Part shown: positions 1 to 7,823 of the stretch, piece by piece
Position numbering within the stretch: the stretch's first letter is position 1
Layout: the number at the start of each line of letters is the position of its first letter
Assembly: GCA_000720375.1 (NCBI GenBank)
Contig: JOAA01000022.1
Span: 128,268-192,267 of the forward strand
Source of the DNA: Rhodococcus rhodnii
Lineage (GTDB): Bacteria; Actinomycetota; Actinomycetes; Mycobacteriales; Pseudonocardiaceae
Length of the DNA: 64,000 bases
Direction of reading: 5' to 3'
The notes under the pieces: generated by a model
Databases searched by the model: none
Seen by the model: the letters and a program-made list of their open reading frames with translations, nothing else
Told to the model about the DNA's origin: nothing
Made by a program: the position numbers and the translations under genes

Positions 1-171
1 GCGACAGCTGTCGGCGCCTCGGCGAACGTCGTGATGCTCGGCCTGGCTGAACGCTCCGGGCACAGGATTTCGTTCTGGCAGTTCACCAAGTACGGCTTGG
101 TGGTTGCTTTTGTGACCATCGTGATCTCGATGGTGTACGTGTGGTTGCGCTACTTCGCCTTCGCGGGGTGA
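1..171 (+). CDS. SLC13/ArsB-NhaD-type permease, C-terminal end only
   Basis: The window opens inside a gene; the last 56 residues and a TGA are present. The segment contains [16 protein letters not shown], a loop typical of the end of SLC13/ArsB-NhaD family ion transporters, then FWQFTKYG and a final hydrophobic helix. Family members move anions or Na+/H+ across the cytoplasmic membrane; the substrate cannot be told from this fragment. A decayed relative of the same family lies at 46657-46985, so the genome carries or carried at least two. The family call is fairly secure, the substrate is not. Confidence 0.7.
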   Translation, partial: ATAVGASANVVMLGLAERSGHRISFWQFTKYGLVVAFVTIVISMVYVWLRYFAFAG

Positions 172-178
172 GACTTGA

Positions 179-268
179 TCAGTGCCTTTTGCGTTCAAGC
201 AAGCGCAGGGTCAACGCGATCAGGACGAACGCGGCGATCAAGATGATCGGATAGATGAGCTCGGCCAT
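179..268 (-). CDS. 29-residue single-span membrane protein
   Basis: A very short frame starting MAELIYPIILIAAFVLIAL and ending LLERKRH. It is one hydrophobic helix followed by a positively charged tail, the usual layout of an inner-membrane micropeptide with its C-terminus inside. It sits just downstream of the DPLRD protein at 326-562 on the same strand, as the two-span protein at 46944-47177 does behind another DPLRD paralog, so the two may be functional partners. KdpF-like accessory peptides look similar, but there are no kdp genes here. No good ribosome site is visible; it may be read from the upstream message. Function unknown. Confidence 0.4.
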   Translation of the reverse strand: MAELIYPIILIAAFVLIALTLRLLERKRH

Positions 269-325
269 GAGCTTGATCCATTCAATGAACAGGCTTCGTT
301 GACTGTGCGGGCAGGATAACGCTCA

Positions 326-562
326 TTACGGGCTGTCTCGAGCCGGATGGCACGAGCGGGTGACGTGCATGATGAGCTCGGGATGATGGCCGTCAGCCGC
401 GTTGAGCCGCACCGAGGAAACACCTGCGACGGTCCCGTCGGCCAGCTCCACCAGGGAGCCTGGAGGAAGCATGACCGGGCCCGCAAGGCGCAGAAGTACA
501 TCATCACGCAGCGGGTCGCAGATCAACGTGGTGACCTCGACGGGGAGATCGGACTCGGCCAC
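326..562 (-). CDS. DPLRD-family small protein, paralog A (unknown function)
   Basis: A 78-residue protein beginning at GTG 562 behind an AGGAGG ribosome site 5 nt away. The conserved core is DPLRDDVLLRLAGPVMLPPG, then LVELADG, a VSSVRLNA strand and a final HVTRS motif. Two paralogs in this window (41284-41694 and 47174-47437) share that pattern, so this is a real family. The alternation of short strands suggests a small beta-rich domain, but no known fold is recognised. Its transcript probably starts at about 619 and carries the leader element at 595-619. Soluble and cytoplasmic by appearance. Role unknown; its neighbours are stress and membrane proteins. Confidence 0.65.
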   Translation of the reverse strand: MAESDLPVEVTTLICDPLRDDVLLRLAGPVMLPPGSLVELADGTVAGVSSVRLNAADGHHPELIMHVTRSCHPARDSP

Positions 563-594
563 GGATCCTCCTGGTTAACGAACGATTCGCACGA

Positions 595-632
595 CGCCGA
601 CCAGTCTTCCCGGCACACCTGGCACAACCTTA
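595..632 (-). promoter_or_regulatory. Leader element L1 with its -10 hexamer
   Basis: Read on the minus strand: TAAGGT at 632-627, seven nucleotides, then the 25-nt element 619-595 with core GCCGGGAAGACTGGTC flanked by GGTGT and GGCG. The GTG start at 562 follows 32 nt later. The same order and spacing occurs at 21761-21798, 45882-45918, 45999-46037 and 46585-46622. The transcript should start at or next to the first G of the element. GCCG and CGGC at the two ends can pair, so it may act as a small RNA hairpin, or it may be a protein-binding site over the start point. Confidence 0.6.
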
Positions 633-695
633 GCCGTCATCGTCGCACTGCCGCACGCAGAGCTAAGACCTTCCGGCATTTGCTCTATGCGAACG

Positions 696-1019
696 TCATT
701 TCGCGCCAAGACGTCGAATGAGCCGCAGTACGGCGCGAACGGCGAATACCGCAGCGCCTCCGATGAAGATCGTCGCCAGCAGACCGGGTTTCGCCTTGTC
801 CAGTTTCTCGCCGACACGGCGCGAGATGCGACGTGCCACCGATATCGCCACTCCAGCGAGCACGACGAGCAGCCCTGCGCCTACGAAGGGGATGTATGGG
901 TGGTTCATGTCGCGGTCGACCGCGATGTAGAGCAAGCCACCCAGAAGGACGGTGGTGATTCCGGCTGCCACGACCTTTGCAACGTAGAGCCGGTCGTCCT
1001 CCCGTTTCGTCTGGCTCAT
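696..1019 (-). CDS. Small two-span membrane protein
   Basis: A 107-residue protein. I chose the ATG at 1019 (MSQTKREDDRLYVAKVV) over an upstream ATG because the added N-terminus has no domain character. Two hydrophobic spans are separated by a short polar stretch (VDRDMNHPYIPFV), followed by a basic segment ARRISRRVGEKLDKAKPG and a third weakly hydrophobic stretch, ending in RLIRRLGAK. The strongly basic flanks point to a cytoplasmic C-terminus. No family is recognised. It is transcribed toward the DPLRD gene 326-562 but separated from it by leader element L1, so the two are probably independent units. Confidence 0.5.
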   Translation of the reverse strand: MSQTKREDDRLYVAKVVAAGITTVLLGGLLYIAVDRDMNHPYIPFVGAGLLVVLAGVAISVARRISRRVGEKLDKAKPGLLATIFIGGAAVFAVRAVLRLIRRLGAK

Positions 1020-1156
1020 GGATGACGTATACCCAACCTTCAGGACACCATACATACCTGGGTGTTTCGAAACCCGCTCCATACAACAGTTGCAGCCTGT
1101 CCGCATGGCGAGCCGCAGTCAATGTCAGTCAGCTCCCGTTGACACGAACTCCCGCT

Positions 1157-1777
1157 CTAGACAGCGGCGGCTGTCGTCGTCTCGATCTGACGGTCATGTG
1201 CCTGCCGGAGCAGCAGCTGGGACAGGACTGCTCCGGCCAAGGCGCGGAGCATGTCCCACTCGGCGTCCAAGGGATCACCTTGGGTGCCGAGGTACACCGT
1301 GCCGACACGGCCCGTTACCGATGCGGCGAACGCTTCGATGAGCTCGAAACCCGCGCTCGTTCCGAGTGATGCGGACGTTACGACGATGGTGAGCCACCAC
1401 CCGCGCCGGGAACGAGAGACCCGGAGCAGTAGCTCGCGGATCACCAGTGCGGAGAGCGCGCCTTGAGCCACGTGCCCGATGCGGTCGTAAGAGTTGCGGT
1501 CGAGACGCAACCAGGCTTGGAGCCATTCACCCGGCAGGGCGTCGGCGTACGAGTAATGAGCACCTAGAGCGATCCAAAGCGCGCCGAAAGCGAGCGCACG
1601 GTACACCAGCGGTGTGAACTGGAACCGGGAATAGGTGACCACCAGTATTACGCACCCGACGGCGACCGGCGTGGCCTCCAGGAGCCAGGTGCCGTACAGC
1701 CTTGGTCCTACACCGGAGAACGCGACGGCGATGAGGACGACTGCGAGCAGTGCCTTCGGCTCTTGTCGTGCCCGCAT
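1157..1777 (-). CDS. DUF2238 (YjdF-type) integral membrane protein
   Basis: A 206-residue, multi-span protein with the signature segments of DUF2238: GAHYSYADALPGEWL, then RNSYDRIGHVAQGALSAL, an REL motif, GFELIEAFAA and LGTQGDPLDAEWDM. The conserved His, Tyr, Asp and Glu residues sit near membrane faces, which has suggested a metal- or lipid-related role, but no function is established for the family. Length is normal. The N-terminus (MRARQEPKALLAVVLIAVAF) runs straight into a first helix, supporting the chosen start. The PRC-like gene at 1784-2152 lies directly upstream with a 6-nt gap on the same strand, so the pair is likely one operon. Confidence 0.8.
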   Translation of the reverse strand: MRARQEPKALLAVVLIAVAFSGVGPRLYGTWLLEATPVAVGCVILVVTYSRFQFTPLVYRALAFGALWIALGAHYSYADALPGEWLQAWLRLDRNSYDRIGHVAQGALSALVIRELLLRVSRSRRGWWLTIVVTSASLGTSAGFELIEAFAASVTGRVGTVYLGTQGDPLDAEWDMLRALAGAVLSQLLLRQAHDRQIETTTAAAV

Positions 1778-1783
1778 CGTCGA

Positions 1784-2152
1784 TCAGGACCGGCGAGTTA
1801 GCTCTGCGCGCGATACGGACAGATGAACCCCGTCAGCATCGACGCCACGAATTTGCTCGGCGTCGGCGTAGAGATCCTTCGCGAACACCCCTCGGGCGTC
1901 GATCTTGATGTAGCCCTTGCGAAGGAGTTGCTCGGCTCGTGTCGATGGCACGTCTGGCTCCGAGCCCGAGAACGTGTCGCGGACCCAGTCCCATACTGTG
2001 CCGGGTGGCCGCTGTCCTTGCGTGGTGATCGCTTCGGGGTCGCCCATCTTCATTCCGGTCACCGAGCCTACGGGCTGGTTCTCTTTGTCGAGAACCCTCA
2101 TTCCCACCTCGACGTCGGCGATCGGCCCGGGTTGGGATATCTGTCCTGTCAT
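1784..2152 (-). CDS. PRC-barrel/DUF2171-like protein
   Basis: A 122-residue soluble protein. Residues 10-40 contain ADVEVGMRVLDKENQPVGSV, which matches the small beta-barrel of PRC/DUF2171 proteins that are often induced by stress; the second half (from VPSTRAEQLL on, with GYIKIDARG and KDLYADAEQI) repeats the strand pattern. Such domains bind RNA or proteins in other systems, but the role here is unknown. The start ATG at 2152 has a GGAGG-like site (gaggaattcg) just upstream. The gene precedes DUF2238 with only 6 nt between them and is presumably co-transcribed. Confidence 0.65.
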   Translation of the reverse strand: MTGQISQPGPIADVEVGMRVLDKENQPVGSVTGMKMGDPEAITTQGQRPPGTVWDWVRDTFSGSEPDVPSTRAEQLLRKGYIKIDARGVFAKDLYADAEQIRGVDADGVHLSVSRAELTRRS

Positions 2153-2359
2153 CGAATTCCTCCATCAGGCAAGCGTTCGAGCATGGCTTACGAATCGGGT
2201 GTCCAGGTTCGCAGCGGTGAAACCGCACCACGCATTGGGATGCATCCCGTATGTACATTTGCACACTGCAATTGATGCTGAGGTCGTCGGTGTTTCGGCG
2301 TGGCAGTGTTGGGCATTCGGCTGGCAGGCGGTGACCAGCGCCGCCGTGAGGGAGGAGAA

Positions 2360-2905
2360 GTGGACAGAAGAACGAGAAAATGGCACCAGACGCGGTGGTC
2401 AGCCGTTCCGGGGCAGCCAGTGGATGAGGCTGGCTACCCGTACTCGGGAGGAGGAAGTCCTTTGTATCCGCACACACGCACGAGCGTGTACGGCGACGAG
2501 ACTTGGTTGGCCACCTTGCCAAGCGGGTTGAACTTCCTTGCCGGTGTCTGGCTGGTGCTCGCCCCGTTCGCCTTGGACTACCAGAACACCGGTGCCGGGT
2601 TCAACGGACAGTGGAACGACATCGTTCTCGGTGTCGCGATCGCGATCCTGGCGTTGGTCCGTACCTTCGCGCCGCATCGAGTGGTCTGGTTCAGCGGGAT
2701 CAACTTGGTGCTGGGCGGATGGTTGATCGTCGCTCCGTTCGTACTGCAGTACAACGCCGGACGAGATGCCACACAAGCGGTGACCAACGACATCGTCGTC
2801 GGCATCCTCGTCTTCCTGCTGGCGCTGCTCAGCATCACCGGAACCATGCGGGCCCGAAGCAGGCAAGCAGAAGACACATCGCAAGCATCTACGGGGCAGC
2901 AGTAG
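2360..2905 (+). CDS. SPW-repeat membrane protein
   Basis: A 181-residue integral membrane protein with two SPW-type repeats: a hydrophobic segment containing FLAGVWLVLAPFAL, an intervening WNDIVLGVAIAILAL, then the second copy GINLVLGGWLIVAPFVLQY with NDIVVGILVFLLAL. Four spans are expected. The GTG at 2360 is preferred because GGGAGGAGAA stands directly before it; an upstream frame extension lacks a ribosome site. A second SPW protein is at 21844-22233. The family function is unknown. It converges on the USP gene, with 10 nt between the two stop codons. Confidence 0.75.
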   Translation: MDRRTRKWHQTRWSAVPGQPVDEAGYPYSGGGSPLYPHTRTSVYGDETWLATLPSGLNFLAGVWLVLAPFALDYQNTGAGFNGQWNDIVLGVAIAILALVRTFAPHRVVWFSGINLVLGGWLIVAPFVLQYNAGRDATQAVTNDIVVGILVFLLALLSITGTMRARSRQAEDTSQASTGQQ

Positions 2906-2915
2906 CCATCAGCGG

Positions 2916-3830
2916 CTACGAGTCCTCCATCTGCGATAGCGGAATCACCGCGACGGAACAGTCTGCGTGATACACCATCGCATGGCTGACAGATCCGAGG
3001 AATGTCCGGTGGAGGGCACCACGCTGACGGCTGCCGACCACGACGAGACCGGCCTGGCTTGAGCGCTCCAACAAGGCTCGTGCCGGGGTGGTCTCGACGA
3101 TCTCCAGATCGGCGGATACGTCAGGAAACCGGGCGCGCCATTCGTCAAGGTTCGCGCCCAGCACTTCTGCGGCCGCCTGTTCGGCCGAATCAGGTGATGA
3201 TTCCATCCGCGGGATCATCGGGTCCAGCAACTGGCCAGGAAGGCCGTGGATCGCGAGGAGGCGGATCGAGTGCGCGGCGGCGTACCTGAAGGCGTAAGCG
3301 AGTATCTGTCCGCTGGTCGCGGTGCCATCTATTCCCACCAGAACATTGCTCGCAGTGTGCCGGTCATCTGTGTGCCCGCGGACGACGATGATTGGCCGAT
3401 CGGCCATGCGAACCAGGTCAGCGGCAGTGGACCCGAGTATCACTCGAGGGATCGCGCTGAGGCCCGACGATCCTACGACCATCGATTCCGCCCCAAGTTC
3501 GGCTGAGACCTCCATCATCGCCTGTGCGGGTTCGCTCTGCGGGAATCGCGTCGTGACATCCAGTTCGGGTGTGGTGCGGTTGATCTCCGCCACAACCGGC
3601 TCGACGGCGGCGCGAGCTTCGTCCGTCAGCCTGGCGTCGCCGAACTCCACTGCGGGGTGCCACCCGTAAGCCGTCGTGGCGACGTGCGGGCCCACCGAAT
3701 AGACGATGACCAACTGCTGTGCGTGGACCTTCGCTTCCGCGACCGCCCAGTCGAGCGCCTTCCGGGCTCCATCGGAGCCGTCGAAGCCGACGACCATCGC
3801 ACGCTTCCGGCTGCCGATTCCTGAAGACAT
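2916..3830 (-). CDS. Universal stress protein, tandem UspA domains
   Basis: A 304-residue protein with two UspA folds. Domain 1 (about residues 8-148) starts AMVVGFDGSDGAR and has the nucleotide-binding loop VGSSGLSAIPRVILGSTA; domain 2 (about 158-300) starts VLVGIDGT and has VVGSRQRGALHRTFLGSVS. Both loops fit the G-x2-G-x9-G-S/T ATP-binding pattern. Tandem USPs of actinobacteria are typical hypoxia or dormancy proteins, as in the mycobacterial DosR regulon. Start ATG 3830 has GAGGGG upstream. The promoter region carries a weak box (3851-3879) and an inverted repeat (3893-3919). A paralog lies at 13270-14172. Confidence 0.9.
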   Translation of the reverse strand: MSSGIGSRKRAMVVGFDGSDGARKALDWAVAEAKVHAQQLVIVYSVGPHVATTAYGWHPAVEFGDARLTDEARAAVEPVVAEINRTTPELDVTTRFPQSEPAQAMMEVSAELGAESMVVGSSGLSAIPRVILGSTAADLVRMADRPIIVVRGHTDDRHTASNVLVGIDGTATSGQILAYAFRYAAAHSIRLLAIHGLPGQLLDPMIPRMESSPDSAEQAAAEVLGANLDEWRARFPDVSADLEIVETTPARALLERSSQAGLVVVGSRQRGALHRTFLGSVSHAMVYHADCSVAVIPLSQMEDS

Positions 3831-3850
3831 GGTCACCCCTCACATGATCG

Positions 3851-3879
3851 TTGCTCATAGAAATAGTTGGTATATGCAA
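3851..3879. promoter_or_regulatory. Recurrent box, weak copy a (upstream of usp)
   Basis: Contains TTGC, then GAAATAGTTGG (3860-3870) followed by TATATGCAA. It resembles the GCAA-N3-TTG box found before many other genes here, but the first half of the core is degenerate. It sits about 30-50 nt upstream of the USP start on the minus strand. Confidence 0.4.
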
Positions 3880-3892
3880 TAGTGGTGGGGTA

Positions 3893-3919
3893 CCCACGTT
3901 GTGCGGTGCATAACGTGGG
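3893..3919. promoter_or_regulatory. Inverted repeat between usp and DUF3040
   Basis: Perfect 8-bp arms CCCACGTT and AACGTGGG separated by 11 bp, lying between the divergent USP and DUF3040 genes. It is placed like an operator rather than a terminator, since both neighbours are transcribed away from it. The binding protein is unknown. Confidence 0.4.
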
Positions 3920-4012
3920 CGCGTCGGCTCAGTCGGGAGGCGAGGCGCGTTTAGCCGATCCGTGTGGCGGAAGCCTTCAGGTACAACCCGACGTAGTGTG
4001 CTGGAGTCTGTG

Positions 4013-4300
4013 ATGTTGAGTGAGAACGAGAAGAGGAAGTTGCGCGGCATCGAGCAGCAGCTTGAGCGTGAAGCACCGCAATTCGTCGACGAACTACGCA
4101 ACGGTGGCGCTCGCTTGTCACTCCTGGACAGAGAGTGGCCGTACACGTCCATTGTGCTGCTAGGAGTGGCGCTGTTCATGCTCGGTTGGCTGGTTGGTTC
4201 GATAGTGCTGTTTCTCATGGGAGTGGCGGCTGGAACTTTCGCGCTTGTGGCGCGAATTCGTCAACGGCGCAGGATGGGACGCCGGGGAGGAGACAAGTGA
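4013..4300 (+). CDS. DUF3040 membrane protein
   Basis: A 95-residue protein. MLSENEKRKLRGIEQQLERE is the hallmark N-terminal helix of DUF3040 proteins of actinobacteria, followed by two adjacent hydrophobic spans and a basic tail RIRQRRRMGRRGG. The ATG at 4013 is chosen because it begins exactly at the conserved motif. Its stop overlaps the GTG of the DsbA-like gene (GTGA, 4297-4300), so the two are translationally coupled. Function unknown; the coupling hints at a membrane-linked role with the thioredoxin-fold protein. Confidence 0.8.
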   Translation: MLSENEKRKLRGIEQQLEREAPQFVDELRNGGARLSLLDREWPYTSIVLLGVALFMLGWLVGSIVLFLMGVAAGTFALVARIRQRRRMGRRGGDK

Positions 4301-5070
4301 GCAACGCACGCCGTAAGCGCCGTGCCGCAGCCCGAGCCGTTGCCTCGGCACGTCCTGGGCAGTCCAACCGACAAACGCTCGCTGTCACGGTTGTAGTCTT
4401 GTTGGTACTTGCCGTTGCGGTGATCGGTGGTGCGCTGTGGACTACGGCGAACAAGGACACGAGCGTGCAGACTCCCATTTCGCCCGTGACGTCTGCCCCG
4501 GATTCGGTTCAGGTGACGCTGGATGGCGACAGTGCCACCGTCCTCGTGGGATCGCGGTCCGCACCGACTACCGTGGATGTCTACGAGGACTACCTGTGTC
4601 CAGCATGCCGGGAGTTCGAGGAAGCGCACCATGGGCAGCTGTACGAGAAGCTGCTCTCCGGCTCCGTTCAGGTTCGCTACCATCCGGTCAACCTGCTGGA
4701 CCAGCGATCCGATCCGCCGGGTTACTCCCTTCGGGCTGCCAGCGCGGCTCTCGCGGTCGCCCAGCTCGCGCCTGGCCGATTCCTCGACTACCACCACAGC
4801 TTGTTCGCCGCGCAACCGGAAGAAGGATCCAGTGGCTTCACGAACGCCCAACTGATCGAACTGGGCAGGCAGCTCGGTGTACCGGTGGACAGGTTGGCCG
4901 CGAACGTCGCGAGCGCTACGTTCGAAGGGGTGGTCCGGCGCAGCTTGGAATCGGCATCCACCAACCCCACCCTGCGAGTGCCTGGCAGAACGTTCGGAAC
5001 TCCGACCGTCCTGGTGAACGGATCGCTTGTCGATCCGTGGAGCACGGCATGGTTGGCCAGTCGCGTATGA
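4297..5070 (+). CDS. Membrane-anchored DsbA-like thioredoxin-fold protein
   Basis: A 257-residue protein. A basic N-terminus (residues 1-28) leads to one transmembrane anchor (about 29-48), then an extracytoplasmic DsbA/DSBA-like domain. The redox motif CPAC is at residues 101-104 within DVYEDYLCPACREFEE, and the cis-proline loop is in GTPTVLVNG near the end. Such proteins form or shuffle disulfides in exported proteins. A VKOR homolog at 32391-32918, which normally reoxidises DsbA-type partners, is in the same window. Start GTG 4297 has a GGGGAGGAG site and overlaps the DUF3040 stop. Confidence 0.88.
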   Translation: MSNARRKRRAAARAVASARPGQSNRQTLAVTVVVLLVLAVAVIGGALWTTANKDTSVQTPISPVTSAPDSVQVTLDGDSATVLVGSRSAPTTVDVYEDYLCPACREFEEAHHGQLYEKLLSGSVQVRYHPVNLLDQRSDPPGYSLRAASAALAVAQLAPGRFLDYHHSLFAAQPEEGSSGFTNAQLIELGRQLGVPVDRLAANVASATFEGVVRRSLESASTNPTLRVPGRTFGTPTVLVNGSLVDPWSTAWLASRV

Positions 5071-5187
5071 ACAGCCGCATTGCGAAGACCGTTGCCGAAT
5101 GCAAGAATTGCCGTTGGTGCCGGTGGTTTCCTAGCTGTCCGCCGGCGCCCCTTTGTCAAACCGCACGGATCACTGTGAACACCAGGT

Positions 5188-5871
5188 GTGCTGTTGTTCT
5201 CCAGGCGTAAGCCGTTACCGGCGCTTGTGATGATCCTGATCCTTGCGCTGATCGCAGGCGCGGTGTGGGTCAGAGTCCTCGGGAACGAAGCGACCGTGAC
5301 CGACCGGGTCAGGTGCCCGGCTGTGTCGGCGCAGACCGCGGTGGATCGTTTCGTTCCTCTGGCGCAGACCGCGGTGGATCGTTTCGTTCCTCTGCCGTAC
5401 AACGCTTTGGACCGGGTGACGCCTGCCGCGCCCGCACAGGTCAGCGTGCACGTGCTCAACTCGACTGACCGGTCGGGTCTGGCGAGGTCGATCGCGGAAG
5501 ACCTGGAGGCTCTGGGGTTCCAGCGTGCCGGGCAACCGGCCATCGACGAGTTCTACCGCACGGGAACCATGCATTGCGTAGGGCAGATTCGATTCGGTCG
5601 CAGTGGGCGGCCCGCTGCCCGCACGGTGAGCCTGCTGGTTCCCTGTACGCAGCTCATTCTGGACGATCGGCGGAATCCGACGGTCGATCTCGTTCTGGGC
5701 GCCGCGTTCACCACTCTCAGTGAGGACTACCGAGTCCACGCTGTGTTGCGGCAGTTGGAGGATTGGGCGAGCCGCCATCCCGAGTCCGAAGGCGGGCTGC
5801 AATCGGTCGAGGCTGGTGTGCCTGCTGTGTCGCCGTCGCTGCTCGCGGACGCCCGGTCGGCCGTCTGTTGA
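5188..5871 (+). CDS. cei: Envelope integrity protein Cei (LytR_C domain)
   Basis: A 227-residue protein with an N-terminal membrane anchor (about residues 10-30), a linker, and a LytR-C-terminal-type domain (from about residue 84, with VSVHVLNSTDRSGLARSIAE and LEALGFQ). This layout matches the actinobacterial Cei proteins, which act at the cell envelope; the mechanism is not known. The linker contains an exact 33-bp in-frame tandem duplication (5329-5394), giving AQTAVDRFVPL twice. Start GTG 5188 is preceded by CCAGG. It follows the DsbA-like gene by 117 nt on the same strand. Confidence 0.75.
   Translation: MLLFSRRKPLPALVMILILALIAGAVWVRVLGNEATVTDRVRCPAVSAQTAVDRFVPLAQTAVDRFVPLPYNALDRVTPAAPAQVSVHVLNSTDRSGLARSIAEDLEALGFQRAGQPAIDEFYRTGTMHCVGQIRFGRSGRPAARTVSLLVPCTQLILDDRRNPTVDLVLGAAFTTLSEDYRVHAVLRQLEDWASRHPESEGGLQSVEAGVPAVSPSLLADARSAVC
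5329..5394 (+). repeat. Perfect 33-bp tandem duplication inside cei
   Basis: Copies 5329-5361 and 5362-5394 are identical and in frame, encoding AQTAVDRFVPL twice in the linker between anchor and LytR_C domain. Zero divergence suggests a recent slippage or duplication event. Confidence 0.95.
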
Positions 5872-5875
5872 GGAA

Positions 5876-6568
5876 TCAAGATCGTGGCAGCGAATGCTCG
5901 GCGCGCTGTATCTTCGCAAGGCGGCTGAATCCCAGCCATGCGAGCACTGAGCGCACCATGTCGGGCCGGCCGTGGATCCGGATCGACGACGACCGGACCG
6001 CATGCAGCCATGTCGTGTGGCCGAGCCACACATTGGTCAACGCGGAAAGCGTCGCCGCGATCCGGACGACCACTGGGATACCCGGATCCTTCAGATGTGC
6101 CTCAGCTTTGCCGAGGGACAGCACGAGCCACCAGTGACTGGGTTCGGGCGTCTCCGACAGGAGGATCTCAACAGCGACAGGCCTGCGTGGAAGAGCGGTG
6201 GCGTCGATTTCACTGGTGATGTCCTGGACGAGTAGGGCTGGTGCCAGTTGTCCGTTGCGTGGTGGGGGCAACCATCGCTGGCCCCAGACCCCGAGCTGTT
6301 CGACCAGTGGGCGTAGTTCGAGTCCCGCCGGTGTCAGTCGGAAAACGGGTTGTTCGCCGGACTGGCCTCGTTTGGTGATGACCTCGGCCCGCTGCAAGGT
6401 GCTGAGCCGCGCGGCGAGTACCCCGGAGGAAATGCCGGTGATGCACTGTGAGATCGCTTCGGCTGACCGTTCACCTCGGAGCAACTCCCGGACGATCAGC
6501 AGCGTCCAGCTTTCCCCTACCAGTTCCGCGGCACGTGCCATTGGGCAATGCTGGTCGTACTGTCTCAT
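5876..6568 (-). CDS. HxlR-family winged-helix regulator with C-terminal domain
   Basis: A 230-residue transcription factor. MRQYDQHCPMARAAELVGES (residues 1-20) followed by WTLLIVRELLRG is the classic HxlR DNA-binding start with its conserved Cys (residue 8) after which redox-sensing HxlR members are named. Residues 110-225 form an extra domain with an SCP2-like pattern, seen in longer HxlR proteins. I chose ATG 6568 because it begins the conserved domain; ATG 6610 would add 14 residues. No clear ribosome site is visible. It is divergent from the DUF6292 gene; box b (6680-6700) lies between them. Confidence 0.75.
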   Translation of the reverse strand: MRQYDQHCPMARAAELVGESWTLLIVRELLRGERSAEAISQCITGISSGVLAARLSTLQRAEVITKRGQSGEQPVFRLTPAGLELRPLVEQLGVWGQRWLPPPRNGQLAPALLVQDITSEIDATALPRRPVAVEILLSETPEPSHWWLVLSLGKAEAHLKDPGIPVVVRIAATLSALTNVWLGHTTWLHAVRSSSIRIHGRPDMVRSVLAWLGFSRLAKIQRAEHSLPRS

Positions 6569-6679
6569 CGTTCTTACGTACCCCGCTCCTGGAGCCATGG
6601 TTTCCGCCACTCTCGTCCGCGAGTGTTGCGGGCAACGCGTCAGGTTCTTTGCGGTCGTATGACGGCTCTTGGAGCGATG

Positions 6680-6700
6680 TATGCCTAGTGCAAGAGTTGC
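6680..6700. promoter_or_regulatory. Recurrent box, copy b
   Basis: ATGCCTAGT followed by core GCAAGAGTTGC (6690-6700), 66 nt before the DUF6292 start and between divergent genes. The same core, GCAAGAGTTGC, occurs at 13232-13242 on the other strand. Confidence 0.6.
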
Positions 6701-6766
6701 TCATGCGTGATCGGGTAACCGTGAGACTGTCATGAGAACAGCGATCTGTGGAGCGGGGATTGTTGC

Positions 6767-7231
6767 ATGCTAACTGGAGATCGCGCTGGTAGCGTCCAGC
6801 AAGATGGGCTGTTCGCTGCTGGACTGCGTTCGTATGTCCGTGCGGTCACTCGGGCGTTGCGGGTCGAGCCTGAGGCGGCGTGGTGTGAGGTAGCGGAGAT
6901 GTCAACCGCGTACGTTGCTGTACGTGAACGGGCGATTGACTATCCGAATCGAGACGTCATGTTGTTGTGGGACGAACGAATCGGATGGATTGTCGCGCTC
7001 GAGCCGAAACCGGATGAAGAACCGGTAGTGCTGGGTCACATCAGCGGCGACGTGGTCCCCGCAGCGGCTGACGTGGCCAGGGCAGTCGCCGCTGTGCTGA
7101 CAGCACAAACCGTTCAGCCCGACCGAGGACCAGAACACAAAGCGGATCCTGGCCACGTGCGTGCCGAGATACTGGCCTACGCGTTGCCGGTTGTGGTCGA
7201 GCAGACCGTTCAGTTCCCGCGCCCGGCCTGA
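6767..7231 (+). CDS. DUF6292 family protein
   Basis: A 154-residue soluble protein. The core pattern, RSYVRAVTRALRVEP, then an AYVAVRERAIDYPNRDVMLL segment, WDERIGWIVALE and a VVLGHISGDVVPA strand, matches DUF6292, a family common in Pseudonocardiaceae and Streptomyces whose function is unknown. The domain spans residues 15-115; the C-terminal 40 residues are not conserved-looking. Start ATG 6767 is supported by the domain position, though no strong ribosome site is seen. It converges on the MarR gene 7242-7730 with an 11-nt gap. Box b lies in its promoter region. Confidence 0.65.
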   Translation: MLTGDRAGSVQQDGLFAAGLRSYVRAVTRALRVEPEAAWCEVAEMSTAYVAVRERAIDYPNRDVMLLWDERIGWIVALEPKPDEEPVVLGHISGDVVPAAADVARAVAAVLTAQTVQPDRGPEHKADPGHVRAEILAYALPVVVEQTVQFPRPA

Positions 7232-7241
7232 CCCATCGCAG

Positions 7242-7730
7242 CTAGACCCAGAAGACTTCAGCGTTGTCGACCGATTCGCCGCCTGCGACTGCGAAGGCGG
7301 ACAACGCCCGGACCAATCCTCGACGGGACGTCGGGGACATCTGCCCGACGATCTGCTCGATCTGAGCGCGTCGACGTTTGGTGACGTTACTGACGACTGT
7401 GCGGCCTCGCCGGGTGAGTCCGACGACCAGTTCGCGCCGGGAAGTGGGGTTGGGCTGGCGGTCGATCAAGCCCGCCGCGACGAGCCGGTCGACCATCCGG
7501 GTGGCGGTCGACGGATTGACCCCGAGCGCCTGGGCTACCGACGCGAGCTTCTGCGGACCCTCGCTGTCGAGAACGACGAGAAGGCGGAACTGTGGAATCG
7601 TGATGGTGTCGTCGACTGCCGCGATGGACCGTGCTGAGACGGCCACCAGAAGCCGGGACGCGGCGAGGACCGCGTCAGTGACAGCATCGACGTCATCGGG
7701 CGCCTCACGGGCGGGCAAAGCACGAGCCAT
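7242..7730 (-). CDS. MarR-family regulator 1
   Basis: A 162-residue protein. Residues 35-125 form a MarR winged helix: helix entry TITIPQFRLLVVLDSEG, recognition segment LGVNPSTATRMVDRLVAAGL, wing SRRELVVGLTRRGRTVV. It is closely similar to MarR 2 (25387-25878), sharing nearly the whole segment DDVDAVTDAVLAASRLLVA and most of the DNA-binding region, and more distantly to MarR 3 (31013-31519). No cysteine lies in the usual OhrR position, so a peroxide-sensing role is not supported. The region before its start has GTGTAGTTGTAC, a possible own operator, but no perfect GCAA-N3-TTG box. Confidence 0.9.
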   Translation of the reverse strand: MARALPAREAPDDVDAVTDAVLAASRLLVAVSARSIAAVDDTITIPQFRLLVVLDSEGPQKLASVAQALGVNPSTATRMVDRLVAAGLIDRQPNPTSRRELVVGLTRRGRTVVSNVTKRRRAQIEQIVGQMSPTSRRGLVRALSAFAVAGGESVDNAEVFWV

Positions 7731-7823
7731 ACGTGTAGTTGTACATCATCCGGCGGCCGGTGGCTTGGTGTGCCGCCGGAATGTTGGCTTTTCCCGACTC
7801 GGTGTCCGCTGTGGTCACCTCAA

